Shown here one piece after another: positions 20,776 through 35,700 of a stretch of DNA of 64,000 nt. The number at the start of each line of letters is the position of its first letter. Positions within the stretch are counted from its first letter, which is position 1. Under the pieces are notes generated by a model, which searched no databases, was not told the DNA's origin, and worked only from the letters and a program-made list of their open reading frames with translations. The position numbers and the translations under genes were made by a program. The stretch is from the NCBI RefSeq assembly GCF_023053635.1, contig NC_086172.1:120627681-120691680 (forward strand), given 5' to 3'. Origin of the DNA: Elgaria multicarinata webbii (taxonomy: Eukaryota; Chordata; Lepidosauria; Squamata; Anguidae).

Positions 20776-23700
20776 AAAAAGGCATTTTTCCAGATTTCAT
20801 GGCTATAGCTCCAAGCAGAATGCATGGGGTATAAGGAAATACCGTTTTGCAGGGCAATACTTACTGTTATAGAATTGCTGAGTTGTTTGACTTTCTGTTC
20901 TAGCTGTTCCCTTTCCTGTTTTAGATCTGAACTCCATTTCAGTAATTTCTGTTTTTCCTCTTCTTTTGCTGTGGAAAGAGAGGGTAGCAATTGTATCAAT
21001 TATACCCTACAGATGTGATCTCCCAGCAGTTTCTCCACAATGGAGCACCAGCATTAAAAGCCAGCAGTTATCATGCTGGACCATACCTGAAGCTGCAGGT
21101 CGATTACGTAAGAAGCGTCACACGAGATTACCTCCTGCATTTGATTACTGGAGTTATTCATGTATTCAGTTCTTAACTTCCCTTTGCAAACAAACATCCT
21201 AGTCCCTTTTCCTAAGTAACATTTTCCAAAGAAAAGAAAATCAAGCCAAGCACTGTTTTCCTACCTGTTTTGTATGCAATATACGAATGAACAATTGCTA
21301 AAGTCCCTGGCCATGGAATTGCTTCTTCTTTCTTTAGCATCTGAAAGAAAGGAGTGTGAACATTTGGCTCAGATGTTCTACCTCTAGGGAAGACAGAGAG
21401 CGTCACACACAAAAGAGTTTCTTTCACAGCAATCTGAAAATGTCTCTTTCCATTCCCTTCTTAGGACCTTCCCATACAGTAAGATAACTTAAATTTCCCC
21501 TTAGTATTATACTTGTGCTGCTTCTAGTTCCGGTCCTGCCCAAGTATCCAGACATCCTGCCCGCATGTAACGAATTGGGGGTGGGGGAAGCTGTGGAAGA
21601 GAAATGAACCAGAGTATAACTATGGACTAAAAACACTGAGGCAGTGTGCAACAGTGCTGGTGTATGTTCATGCATATTAAATAAAAAGGATACATTTCAT
21701 AAAATAGTAAGTTAATGTTGGGGGCGGGGAGAAAGGGACAGTTGTAAAGCCCTCTGGGAAAAACACACAATGGAGGTTACATGCTGACTTATGCACTTGG
21801 TTATTTCAGTGGGCAAGACCATCATGCCTCTAAAGAATTACGTTAAATAATTACTTTTTTTTAAAAAAAAAAACTATTAAAAGGGTGACAAAATAGCAAG
21901 GCATTGGCAGGAAGGAGGGGAATTGTGTTCCGGGTCAATAATCCATATGTGTCTGTGATATTTACAACCAGCTTTTTCACAGCATTCAGAATTGCTATGC
22001 CAAAATGGGGAGAGGGGGTGGGAGAAACAGAGATTTTCTAAGCAAACAAATATTGCCATTTGAGCACTGGGAAAATTCCTCAGTAGCATTGTTATTTATA
22101 AAAAAGACATCTGAACCTTCCCTCACCACACTCCCCATACAAGCAAACATTTCATTTATTGCACACACAAAAACCTCATCTGGAAAAAAACCCTTTAGAT
22201 TTAACAGCATGAAAAACTCACACATCTGTGCTATACCTCCCACAAAGGAGGCCTGGTTAATCACAGCGTCAGCAATTTTGTACATTCCTGTGCATCTATG
22301 AACATTTTCTGCTGATGAAATTTTAACAAGCTGAACAAGAATGAAAAGACAACATATCTGATCTTAAATTTGCCAGTAGAGAGGACTGTGACTTCATGAT
22401 TCACAGACAAAATGCTGATGTTAGTAGCTCAAGGGGGGAGGAAAACCAGCCTGAGAGCAAAAGACAGTATCCTTGGAGAGCACTACATGTTACTTTGGCA
22501 AACATGCATTTCCCACGAATGAGTTTGCTGGTTAACTGCAGTGTTTGTGGGGAGTGCATTTCCATGTTAGAATTGGTGGGAGGGAGAGGGGTGCTTAACC
22601 ACTTACTTACTCTCCATCACAACCACCCTTCCCCTCACCGCCAAACAGCTGGGTACGTGTCTGCTCTCAGAGTCAACTATGGCGAAAAAATGGCTGCACG
22701 GCAGAAGGAGCAGCAGAGGAAGTATTGGCAGGGGTGGGAAGGGTTAACTTTGCCGCTCCTGCCAGCTGACTCCCCCTCTGAAGATGCCTTTTGCTCCTGT
22801 ATTAGCATTATAATGCAAACACAGAATGTCCAATATGTAGCTCAAAATACTGGACTTTCTAACACACTTACAGTAAAAAGAAGCCTGTCTTGTATTTGTT
22901 GCGGAAAGGTAGTTACTGGAAATAATGCAACAGAGCACCTATGGAGTGATTCCAACCAGTCTGTGAGCTTTGTCCCCAACAACACATGTTGTGTTATATC
23001 ACAACTATGGCAGAAAAATACTCTGAAATGTGGAATGCAATGGCAAACATTTCATGACGGAGTTTGCGAGGCTCTCTCTACTGGTTAAAATCACAAAAGC
23101 TCCATCACAGGACTCATAGCTTGGATGTTGTCAGCACCCCTAAGTCCATCTTCTAAGCCATACGGCCAACGATGTTGTCCGTTTTTGCCAAACAATACCT
23201 GGTCTTGACATTTGGGACAGATCCACATGCCCTTGGGAATAGTTTTCAGAGGTGGGTCCAGACAGTCCAAGTGATACACACGTGAGCACGTGTCACACAT
23301 CAACAACTGCCCACTTTTTCTGCACACACTGCAAAAGTCTTCGTGGATATCACCCTATAAAATTAAGGGGAAGGGGTAAAAGGGGGGAGAGTTAACTTGT
23401 AAATTTTGAAAACTACATTTCTGTGCAAAGTGAAACATACTTGTATAGGATCCCAAATATAAATGTGCTTTTCATGACACACAAAAAGAAAAGTACCAAA
23501 GGTGTCTCAAGTATAACTAGTTCCATTTTTTCCCAGATGAAAAGTCACAATGAATACCTGTTGCAAAATTTCGTAAAACTACACAATCGCTTTCCTAGTA
23601 CAATTTCAAACTGTTAAGCATACATTAATAAGAATTCCATTTATCTCATTTCCAAGAAAATGAATGCAGGCGCAGGTTGAATGTCTCAGTGAGCCAGTAC

Positions 23701-26700
23701 CGTTGAAAACGTTTTGAAATGCTATGCCGGCGCTAGCATTGCTCCAGTGCTAGTAGCTCAATGTCACGTTTCTATACAATAAACTGAGAGGATACCTTGG
23801 TTTTGGGGGGACAGAGAATACACAAATCCTTGACACTTAATTTTTTTTTTTTTTAAATGAAATTGGGAATATGTACATTCTAGTCCTGGAGAGCAGGACC
23901 ACTCAGCCTAGAACTAAGACATAAACAAAGAATAGAAGTTCACAGAATGGTTAGCCACTGCTAGTGGAGAGCCAGCAGATTTTGTGGTGTTTACCAGTGT
24001 TGTGTTTATTTTAAATGGCTAAATTGCAGATTCTGGAATTAAGAATTATATTGACTGACCAGTAATGTCATGGCCATTGTGATAGATATACCTGTGATAG
24101 CTATACGATCAAATGCCACAAGCACTCCCTGCTGGGAGATGCAGGGAAGAGGGAGGACAAAATTACAACTTTTCATGGACCAAAAAAATGTGTTGAGAAA
24201 ATACAATCACTGTATGGAAAAGTTTTCTGGATTAATAAGAACCACATATTGATTGCACAATCAAATGACTGTTTGCAAAGGCACTCTGGGACTGGAATCA
24301 TGGGTCCTCTTAACCTATGAGCATCAACGTAACTCCATCTGGGTTCAACCCCTCACTCAGACTTTCCTAAGACATGTGGAGGGAGCACTATTTAACTTTC
24401 AGAGGACATTTTAAGTACTAAGGTTTCACATTCACCATCCTTTCAATATCTTGGATAAAAAAAGGCGGAATTAAAGTTACTGTGCTACTTCAGTCCCTGA
24501 AGCATTTGAATCTTGGTGGAGCACCACAGAATATGGGCTACTCCGGCTCACCCAGCATCACTTGCCCTCCCTATCCTACCTTCTGCACCTCCTGAATCTG
24601 TCCCACAGAGTCCTCCAACCCGCTGGAGCAGAACCGAGGGGGCGTGCAGATAGGAACCCATTCCGCTATTGGTCTCTATTCTGTTAGTTAACATCTACTG
24701 TTGGATACAACCCCGCATATTTTAATTCCAATCCAATAATAGTTATATTTGGTTTTTATTGATCTTAATTAACCTGCATCTTTGGACAAAACAGAGGAAA
24801 ATCAGTGACCAAGCCAGACCACCAAAACTAGACATTGTTCTCAGCTGAAAAATGTTAACATTAGAAAGGCCTAATAGTACCAGTTTTAATTGCCAGTTTT
24901 ATTCACTTTTTTACATTATTCTTTGATTCCCTTTTTTATCTATTCACTTTGGGTAAATCTAGCTAATACAATTTTTTTTTTAGCAAAGCCACTTAGTTCC
25001 TGTCTGTTCCTTCCTGCCTTTGTCATCTTGCAGTTGCTATTTTTATTTGTAGATCATTGTACAGAAGTGTGCAAAGAGGAAAGAGCTGAAAGTACAGAAC
25101 CAAGAGAACAGAAAAGGAATTCCAATCCCTGAACCTCTCTTCAAATTTAGTACTGAAGGATAAATTTGTAGAAATGAAAATATCCCATTTCCCTTAAAAT
25201 ATGACATTCAATCCTCAAATTGAGCAGTGATAGTTGCCAGATATTTCCCACTACCTTTCAAAGCTTGCTGGTGGTTATATCTTTATTAAAGACAATGTAT
25301 TAAGTAATGCTAGACTTCCAGCCACTGGGGACTACCGAAAAGCATTGCCTAAGGCTTAATCTTTCCAACTCTGTGAAAATCAAGGCTTTATGCTCTGATA
25401 GTAACTTCTCTCCTTCATTAAATTCCTAGGGTTAATATGTTATCCTGACATCTAAATGAATCAGGCTTTAATTCTGCAGGTTTTAAATATCAAATGAGTG
25501 CTGCATTCCAATGCTCAAATTGGAACCCATAAGGCCTATCCCGATTCCCCTTAATTTTAGCCAAATCATGCGTCCATCTTCATCACCTCCTGGAGGATTT
25601 AAAAAAGGGTAACGGGGTTTGGGCCCCACCTGCAATTTGAGCCCTGCTAGATTTTATAGTACTTTAACCTTTCCTGTCAAAGCCAGTTTGATGTTGATTG
25701 TAGAATCACACTTTCATGCCCCTCTTGATCAGTTCTGAATACTCAAGACTAGGGAACTTCACTTTCCTCTTGTGTTTCATGACTGCACAGCAGGCAAACA
25801 TCACACACAATGAAGGTTCCAATCTATTGAAATTCTTTATTGAAATGGACCCTAAGCCTAATGAGCATCTCAATTCTAAGTGAAAATTTCTACAGCTAAC
25901 TACTGAGGAGACAGCCAAAGATATTCAAAAGCTTACAGGATCCAAATGATCATGTATGTATCATGAAACAGAAATTCTTTGATGAATGATGACAATAGGG
26001 AGGTGGAAGCTGAATTTCTTGAAGAAGTGATGCAACTGCGAGATGTGTACATGTTTTGCGGATACATAACAAACATTCTGGGCTTGAACGCTGAAGAATA
26101 ATCTGATTTATATCATTACGGAAGGCTAAGAGCATTATCTAAAATGGAATAGCAGAGAGGGAAAGCTTGTCATTCTCTTGTTTAATTTAAAGCACAAATG
26201 CACTAACAAGAATCCAGTCCTCTTTCTTCAGATCACTTTTATTTCACTACCAGCTTCTGACAATTTGGAAGTTTCCATCATAAGATAATACCCAAAGAAT
26301 GGATGACTATGACTTTCAATGCAGAGAACATACACTCTATAGGACTATTATATGTTAATTTCATCTTTTGCAATACCTAATGGTGCTGAAAAGATGTTGA
26401 TGTATAGTTGCTGATTTGGCTATTGCTGGCTGCTACAACAACAAGGCCACAGATACAGTCAAGGAAGTTAAGGCAATCCTCAAGCTGTTTATTTCATGAA
26501 TGAGATATACTGGCTCTCAGCTCAGCAGCATAAAAACATTGAAGGCACATTTGCCTCCCAATAGAACATAAAACTTAAGTTACAGATGACTGATTGTGTG
26601 TAAAATGTGTTCATTAGTTGGGTCTTACAACAGTCATGGAGCTATTTAAGATGAGCAAACGAAGGCACAAAGAAGCAATGAGATTTGACCAAGTTTGTGA

Positions 26701-29700
26701 GTCCAGTACTTCCAATTCCAGCCCTATTACCATGAGAAGGGTGGATTTTCCTCCCCTTTCAGTAATTAAAAATTAGTGCTACAAATCAGCTAAGGGTTAG
26801 GATCAGCTTCACCTCAGAATAACCTTTGGTAAACTGGTAGAGTAGGCAACTCCACAGAGCCTATTTACCACAGAGGGACACTTCACTAAAGAGAATTCTT
26901 TTTTTCACCAAATAGTTAGGTCTGCAGAAGCCTCTTGGTGCATTTTACCACAACAATCGTGTATCCAAAGAAACACATTCTGAAGTTCCACCATGGCTAG
27001 CTCTGCATGTTTCCATTAAGCAGCAAACCTTTCAGCAAGAATTACTTACGTCTGCGGAGCTGGGGCTGGGCAGGGACACAGGTTGAACAGTTGCGGGGAA
27101 AGTAAATGTGGTCTCTGTCTTTTCATTTTCTGGGGAGTCAGGATGACTGGACAGAGGGGATGTGGGGGTCAGAGCCCCAAACCCCAGCACCGTGTTGTAT
27201 TTAGGTGGACGACCTACACATTAACAAAAGGGAACAAAAAAGGGGGGAAATAATCTTACATACCTTTGGCCAGTGCTCCTCATTGGCTAGCATGAAAAAG
27301 GAAGTGATGTAGTACAGAGAGGAAGTTAGTGTAATAGTCACGAGTGAAAGAAAGCCAAGTAAAGACTGCAAGTTATTTTTTAACGACACAAGGAGAATTG
27401 CACAAAGAAGGATGGTGTCACAAGGGAGAAAGCACGGCTCTTCAGACGGTCAAAGAGTAATATGCCAGATATGTCTATACCGCCCCTACTATTTAATGTC
27501 TGGAACTTTTAACCCAACCCCCAAGTCCCACTGTTGCCAAAAAAGCTGCAATTATTTCTTTCACTTTGATTTACTGAGATATCTCCCTCACACTCTAATG
27601 ACAGGTGGTATCTACTAACGCTAGATCCTTTTTCTAAACCTTTTTTCCTTTCCTCCATCCTAGAGATCAGACAACTTCAAGCATCATTTGACTATATATA
27701 ACATTTTCATTTGGGCAAGGATTTAGAGGCTGGGATAATTTGGGGGATATTTTAAACTGGGGAATATTTTAAGCTGCATTTAAGTTTGAACAGCTATTTT
27801 TAAAAAGCAAACAACTCATAAATCATCCTGAGCCTAAAGGCAAAGCATAAATGTAAATACCACATTTGTTTTAACCAAAAGCCACAGCACTTCACAAATG
27901 CAAGAGAAAACGATGGCCTAACCCCACAGCCCTACCTAAATCTTTATCAGCACATGGAGCTTTACAGTACTTCAGGTGGAAGTCTGCAAGTAAGATTTCT
28001 GAAGGACTTCAGGAAGATACATCTCACAATTAAATGCATCATTATTCTAACGGAAATCACAACACTACAGGAGACACCAAACCTTTGCTTTTGTATGTAT
28101 TATATTACTACTATTCTAATGATTGATAGGCAGCATATGCTCAGAGGAGGAAAATTACAAAGATGTTTAAGAAGACATAAGCACATCCAGAGATTGAGAG
28201 ACAGAAGTACAGAATTAAACATTCATAGGAAACATTGTTTCTATAGGTGGCACCTCACAGGTGAAGTCTGGTAGAAAGTGGCACCAAAGGCCAATGTCCT
28301 TTGAGTGTTCAGGGACAGAATGTCAACAGTAATGCAAAACCCCTAACATATCCAAGTTTGCTTTAGGGCAGAATCAAAGTATGCATGAAAAGATAGGGTC
28401 ACGGGAACATTTCATCTCCTCCTGGCCAAATACACTACCCTATTTCTTCGATTCTAAGACGCGCTTTCCCCCCCATATAAACATCTCTAAAAATGGGGTG
28501 TGTCTTAGAATCGCGGGTGTTTCTTAGGGTTTTTTTTTCTGTTGGTGGTACTGAAATTAGTGTGTGTCTTGCAATCGATGGCGTCTTACAATCGAAGAAA
28601 TACAGTAATAGCTGAGTCGATCAGTATCCATTACAGTGCATAATTAGGGAAATGGGAAAGCCTGCTCAATTTAACCTGCAATGACAGCATCACTTCATTT
28701 CCAAGGTGCCAAAAGTTGCCAAAGACTAAAAGATTTTCAGGTACTACTATCATATCAGGTGAGATTAAATCAATGAACTAAGACATATATTCCACTGAAA
28801 CTGCTGATCCTCCTAGCCACTCATGCTGTCATGTGCGTGCACATACTCAATCTACAACAGATTGTAGTTTATCATTGGGTTTATCATTGCACATCTTAAA
28901 TTTGAAGGGCTCTTTTAAAAATCAGCAATTATACAGGTTGCATTATGTGTTCTTTAAAACACTTAACTGACTTGGTCATTTATTTTTGAACATCAAGCCC
29001 AACAGCAGAAGTATTAGGAAGCATTAAGAGAAGTCAGGGCCAGATATACATACAGTGCTCACCACTTATATTTGGCAGTGCATAAAATCAAGAGAATTTA
29101 ATCTCAAAGCCAAACTCATCTCTACTGTGCAACTGGCTTCCTCTAATAATGTAACCACCACCATGCTAGATCAGATCAGCAGTATCTTGTCTCAGACAAA
29201 AAATCTAAATGCCTGAGAATCTTTTAGCAATACTGGTATGCATGATGCAGTGCTTACAATAAATAAATCCAGCAATTATTTTATGGCAAAGATTTAGAAA
29301 TACCCAAAGCATTAGGATTTTACTAACACATTTTTGAACTCAACAGTATTGATATCGATGGCTATTTTTACCTACAGAGGCACAAGTTCTAATCTCAAAA
29401 CTCAAAAACTGAAAATCATCTACTTCTTGTAGGGCAAAAGACACTTAAAGGTTTAAGATGTAAGGTGAAGGCAGAAAACATCCCTGATCAAGGAAAATAG
29501 TTTTTCGGAGGTATATTTCACTCACAACGTACACCATATCAAATGCAATTTGGCTGCTTTTCTATAATACTAAATATACTTTCCCCATAAAACTATGTTC
29601 ATTGCGGAAGCAATGCAGTCTGGATCATCAGGGATGAGCAGATGTCCCCTGTTATATGACTGTTCTGTGGGCTGGCTCTGCCCCGCTTTATGTTCCACCT

Positions 29701-32700
29701 GCCTTCTAGTTTCACATGGAGAATTTCTAAAATTAATTTCAGAATTAGCTCATGCACAGCTTGCCACAGTTTTCAATTTGCATAATCCCCCACCCCTAGC
29801 TGCCTTATAGGTTACAGATGTGCACACTGATTAAATCACAGTGCAAAAGAGAATCCTAATATGTTCAGGCCACTGAATTAGGATTCCTTTTTGCACAGCA
29901 TTTTAATCAATGTTTATATGTGCTGTTGTGAATAAGCAACCTGTAAGGGGGAAATTATGACAAACTGCATATGTACAGCAGTACTGAAGAATTGCAGATC
30001 ACTAATGCATCGGTGCCACTCCACCCTCAAGATCATGAATTCAGAACCTCAAATTCCAAGGATAAAATTCGGTGAAGAGAATTTTATAAGTATCCTAATA
30101 GATAATATTAAGAGTACCTTGGCTTCTACTTTATTTCATCCATGTTCAAGTAACTCATCTTCCAGTGTAACCTGAACATTTCTTAATAGTGCAGGTAGCA
30201 ATTTCATAAACAGGAAATCCATAGGGACTAAACCAATGGTACTTTGTAGCTATGCAGTAAAGGGCCTCAGAATGGGGGCACAGTTATCACACACTCATTT
30301 GCAGCCTGACTGAGGGCTTAAGCCTAGTGATTTGGGCTAGAGTTCTTTCCTGGACCACAGGAATTTCCCCCATCCACAGACATTCTTGGTCAAAGCCTAC
30401 CCATACAGGATGCTTCTGTAGATAAACTGCCTATCATTCCTCTATGTGTATTCAGAACAAGAAGACTTTTTTGTATATAGTTTCTTTCAATCCAAAAGAA
30501 AGGAAAATAAGCATACAGGAAAGTGCTATTATGAAAAATGTACCTCGTTTACGTGTCCCAGGATGCATTGTGCTATTCAGGTATGTGACTGCGCTCTTCT
30601 TGCGCTTTACAGAAGAAAAGAAGGAATTAGTGAACATTTTTGGCAAGTGAAAACTACATACACACACATAAATATTTATAGTAAGTGACTTTATAGAAAA
30701 ATCTCAACATAAAATGCACAATCCAGAAGAAGCATATATAAAGTCCCACTGAAACACACAGGCTTTAGTGCTTAATCCATTAATTTCAACACAATTTGAT
30801 TATACCTACAACTTTTAGATTGTGCCAACTATCTGTTCTGTTACTGAATACAACTTTCCAGAAAGCCTAGCTTAGCCTTCCTCAACCCAGTAGTGTCCAG
30901 ATATTTTGGACTACAACTCCCAACATTCCTGACCATTGGGCATGCTGGCTGGGGCTAATGGAAGCTGATGGCCAACACATCTGGATGGCACCAAATTTTG
31001 GAAATATGGATTAGCCTTTCACACTAATACGGATGATCTGGGGAAGTAGCAGAAAACCACAGGTGCTGATCTCATTTAGCAATGAAATACATCAATCTTC
31101 CCAGAGAACAAGGTGGGAGGAGATGAGGGAAAGCAAGCAGAAAAATTATTTTCACTTATTATTGTAGTTCATACTCATGTATAAAGCTATGAAAGCTCCC
31201 ACCCCCTCCTGCTTTCTGGGTGTATGAAAATAAACAGCACTGAGCAAAATGATTTTCAGTAAGTTATTGATTTTATAAGCGCCAGATTGATACCTCAGGC
31301 TCAAAAACAGCTCCGCTGTACACTGGATTTGCTGTTGTTCTTCGTTTTCTCTCTTGTCTCTTACTTTGTATTTCTTGAGAAAAGAAGTAGTTAGGTTAGT
31401 AAGAAAAGCATTTCCAAGCACACAAGATTTCACTACATATTTTGAGCAAGTTAGGAGTGAAGAACTATCATTTCCAATATGTTCCGTACAAACCTAATGC
31501 TGAAGGAACATCTATATTATATAAAATGTCTTAAAAATAAATAAGAAAAGTAAGCATGTAACCAAATTATCTTAAGGAAGGGATGTCTACTTCCTCCAAA
31601 CCTCTCAGTAGATATGTTTATCTGTCATGTTCTGAGTTACATAAAATTTGCTGTTAGCAATTTAGTTCAGGATCCACTATGGTATAGGAGACTCTGCAAT
31701 ATATACACTGATGAATACTGTAAAAAATTAATGAAGGCAATGGGCAATATATCCCGAAGCCAGCAGCACACAGAGATATGTGTGAAGATCTATTTACTTC
31801 ATTTCTATCCCAGCCGAGTTCTTTCATGCAATGAGCCTAGGGTGGGTTACACATTCACAAGAAAAGTCTGTGGGATGGATCCAGCATCATTTCCATGGGC
31901 AGATTAACGATTCTGGATCCAACCCTTAACCTTACAAACATAATTCAGTAAAAGAGTATGTAGAAAAATAGCATAACCAACTATAAAATACATCTAAATC
32001 AACATCTCGTTCACTGTAATTTAAGATGAAGGAAATTAAGTTCTTGGGAAAATTATACTGAAGTAGAACTTCTGATACTTAATAAATCATATTTATAGCC
32101 CTATAACCTTAGTCAAACATACCCCAAAACCAGATTAGCATTTAGGCTCTTCTGTTTAGGTCAACTTTTCAAATCCAGATAGCAAGCAATGAGATAGTAG
32201 CTTTCTCCATTTCATTCCCATCCCAGAAGAGAAAATATTTCATGTGTGTTTAGTTGAGATTTTGATGTATGGGAAAGAATGTAGTCTACACAGAAATATT
32301 GGGAACTTTTGGTTAAAGTCCAGATCTCAGCTCAACTCTATGCATATGTACTTGGACAAAAAACCCTTAAAATTATATGGAACATCTTCCTAATATATGC
32401 ATGAAAGTGCAGCTGTAGCCATTTTTCTTACCTTCTAGATGGTCATGTGTAACCAGTCCAAGAGATACCATGAAGGCAAGTTTCTGTATCAGAAAAAAAG
32501 AAGAAGAAACCAAGGCACTCACAATTAAAACAGGAATTAAATTCATATTGAGGTGGCATAGCAGCTTACCCATTAATAGAAACTGTATTATTTTTTAATT
32601 CTTCAACAACATGCACCACCTGCACATCTCAAAAGTACTTCATAACTTAAAGTAAAACCACAGTGCTAAATGTAACTTGATACAACTTGCAAATCCTTCG

Positions 32701-35700
32701 TACAAATAGAGCTGCATGGTCAGCTTTGTGAACATATGATATACCTTACATAGTAATCTTTTCCCACAGGTACCGGATATGCTCTGCAGCAAACTTGTAA
32801 AGTCTAGCCAACATATAGTCACTTGTGTGTGTCTTTAAACATTCATGTACATGTAAGTGGGAACATAGACAGTATCCAATGCTGGCCCTAAACCTCTGCT
32901 GATAGAGCTGCACCAGCAAGGGCCACTGACATTGAAACAGGAAGATAGTGCTTCCTAAAGCAACCCCAAAAATGTGCTGAAACGCTCGTTTCCGGAATGG
33001 GTCAGGTCAGGGGAGCTCCCTTCTATGAGCTCCGCTGACCTGTTCTATTCCAGAAATGAACATTTTGTCTCATTTCTAGTTGCTTTAGAAAGCAAGAAGC
33101 TTCCTGTTGCATTGGCAGTGAATCCTACTGGTGCATGGGCAGCATTGGATACTGCCCCTGATTAGGCCAGAGTCCCCAGAAGCATACAAACTCAAGTATA
33201 TATAACAATTTATGGATTGTTGCAGAGGAACAGTTTAACACAAAAACACAATTGCCACATCAAGTGTGGCATCCCCCTTATTCTGTAATATTTGGAAATG
33301 CAGGCCCACATTCTCAAAGTTAGGCTTGCAATTGGTGACATTTGAGAAGCAATGTTCTGAAGTTTCTTCTTTGCTTCCCTAAACCTTTACCATAGGTGAT
33401 AAAAAGATTACTTGCCAAGAAGGTTGCTAACATCTTTCAAAGAGTACAAGCTATGAAACTTGGATTCTAGCAGCTAGTCAGCCAAATAAAAGCAGGTCTC
33501 TCTCTCTCTGGACCTCTTCAGAAATATTCCACTCTTCCTTCACCCTCAAAAGTCTACTAGGGTGGAGGAAGATCAAGATCAGGCCTTGGGTCCCTGAGTT
33601 CCTTCCCTTGAAAGGAGAAAGTTCTAAGAAATTGAGAAAATTCAACTTATATTAATTTATCTAGAAACCTCAGAATCTGAAATACTTTTCTAGCCCTATT
33701 GACTTTGTTTTACAATCCGTGAGATAAGGTACAGTGAAAATAGCATGAGACCAACCACAAAAATCTACTGTCTCTTGAATTCTAAAATGTGGACAATTAA
33801 GGTGAGGAGTCCCATCTTTCAAAAACTTGACCTAAACAGCTTTTTGAAACTCACAGTTTTCATGCACAGACACTTTTTATAGCTAAGATTAGAATGATTT
33901 GGCTGGCTTTTTAAAATAGATACAGCCATAATGTTCTGAGCAAATTGCTTATGCAGCAATCATCTGGGTAGTTTGGGAATCCTTGCTTTGCATATTTTAT
34001 GGTGGAAGTCTTAGTTCCTCCAGTCCTGCAAATACTTGGTGAACAATAATATGTGGCTAGTCTAAGAGTCCTCTTCATTCCAGCAATAATACTATGAAGA
34101 ATTGCATTGTATCATAGTCTTTTAATTATTTGTATCGTATTTTATATTCTAACTGTTTGTATGGCATCTCAATCTTTTAACTCTTTGTAATCTGCTCAGA
34201 GAACATTGGTTATTGGGTGGATTAAAACTATAATGAATAAATAAATAAATAAATAAATAATAAGAATAATAAATAAGACTGCAAATCTTCTTTAACAGAG
34301 AGGAAGGAAATGTATATGTGACATAAGGAACAAAATAAATATTTCTGGTGGCAGAATTTATTGTTCATTCTTTCCCCTCAAGGATTTTGTGAATATCTGT
34401 ACTAGTACCTGTGGATTTTCTTCTCGTTTTGGCTTGGGTGGTGCAGGAGGGGTAACAATATGAATTTCTGTTGGCTTCTCCTCTGTTTCTGCTTGGGGCT
34501 TGATAGTCTGAAAGAGAAACAACAGCAACTGAACATGCATTTCTTACTTTAACAAAACGAACAGATACAGTGATACTGTTTTTATTTACCAGAATGAAGA
34601 AGATTTTTCTTAAGAATTCCTTTAAATATCTGGTACATTTTAAACCGTTAAAACACTGACCCCAAATAACAATTAGCCAGAACATCAAGACATTGTACAA
34701 TGCCAACACTTAAATAACCCAGTTCAGCAACCATACCAAGTAATAAGGGTTATTTTGCATTTCAGTCTGTGAATAAGAACACTTATAAAAGATACTTTAT
34801 AAGCAGAACAACTACAGATGGGATGATGCCTTATGGGGTAACTTCCCACAAAGAGCTTGTTTAGACATGACTCTGCCTGTGTGATGTACCCTGGTCCTCT
34901 CTCATTCATACTTTATTATAACAAGAATTTGCCTAAAAATTAGTTCTCCACAGTTTCCTGACACCTTGCATTTTTCTAAAGGTCATTTGCTTCCTGCAGC
35001 AGAATCCTCTGTATATAGCATCATAAATGCCTGCACAATGACCCCCACTTTATGACATGGATGTGAAGTCACAAAATGGTATCAATCTGTTCCAAGGAAA
35101 CAAACATACTTTCAATACATTTATCTGGAAGCATGAAAAACATAGAATATAACTAGAGCCATTTTCTTTGAAGGTTTAAATTAGTCTGTATTAGTCCTCA
35201 TTTCCTATGAACTGTTGCCATTACAACACAACACAAAACCACAGCCTCTAAATTGAGCACTCCTCTCTCCTCTCTGGTGCAGCTGTGAGGAGGCATCAGA
35301 ACCATTTGTCATTACGTTCTAACAGGGACAAGCTGTGTATTTGAACAAGGCAACTTCAAACCATGGTTAATTATCCTGGCATGTTCAAATAAAACATAAA
35401 CACCAACTGCAGTTCCTGCTTTAGACATAATGATAAACTGCGGTTAGTTGAAAATGGAAGCAAATACTTCCCACCTCCTCCAGACAGTTGTTCAGGAGGA
35501 GAGGGGAAAGAGGCTAAATTATGGTTGAGTATTAGATGAGACCTGGATTAATGGTTTGACATGTGATACCATATTGTTTGTTATTTATTTTGTCTGAATT
35601 GATGTTAGCCACTTTGGACATCTCTATTGAAGGGGAAAAGTGAGGTAGACGTTTTATTATAAATATATACTGCAACTTCTTAAGACAGAGCTGTTTGGCT

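Larger units (their letters stand above)
19410..20864 (-). other. Last PHF21A intron with three long dinucleotide arrays
   Basis: The plus strand carries (AC)21 at 19921-19962, (GT)17(GA)29 at 20281-20372 and (GT)23 at 20728-20773. Nothing else was recognised. Confidence 0.85.
32484..34408 (-). other. PHF21A intron with a TIR element and an L2-like 3' end
   Basis: The intron contains the TIR element at 32868-33158 and the LINE tail at 34120-34263. The rest is unremarkable and AT-rich. Confidence 0.65.

Noticed and set aside
22396-23088. A 230-codon open frame on the plus strand inside a PHF21A intron
   Set aside because: It is the longest open frame outside the two genes, but it has no family resemblance, no domain pattern and lies antisense in an intron. 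Chance is the best explanation without conservation or transcript evidence.
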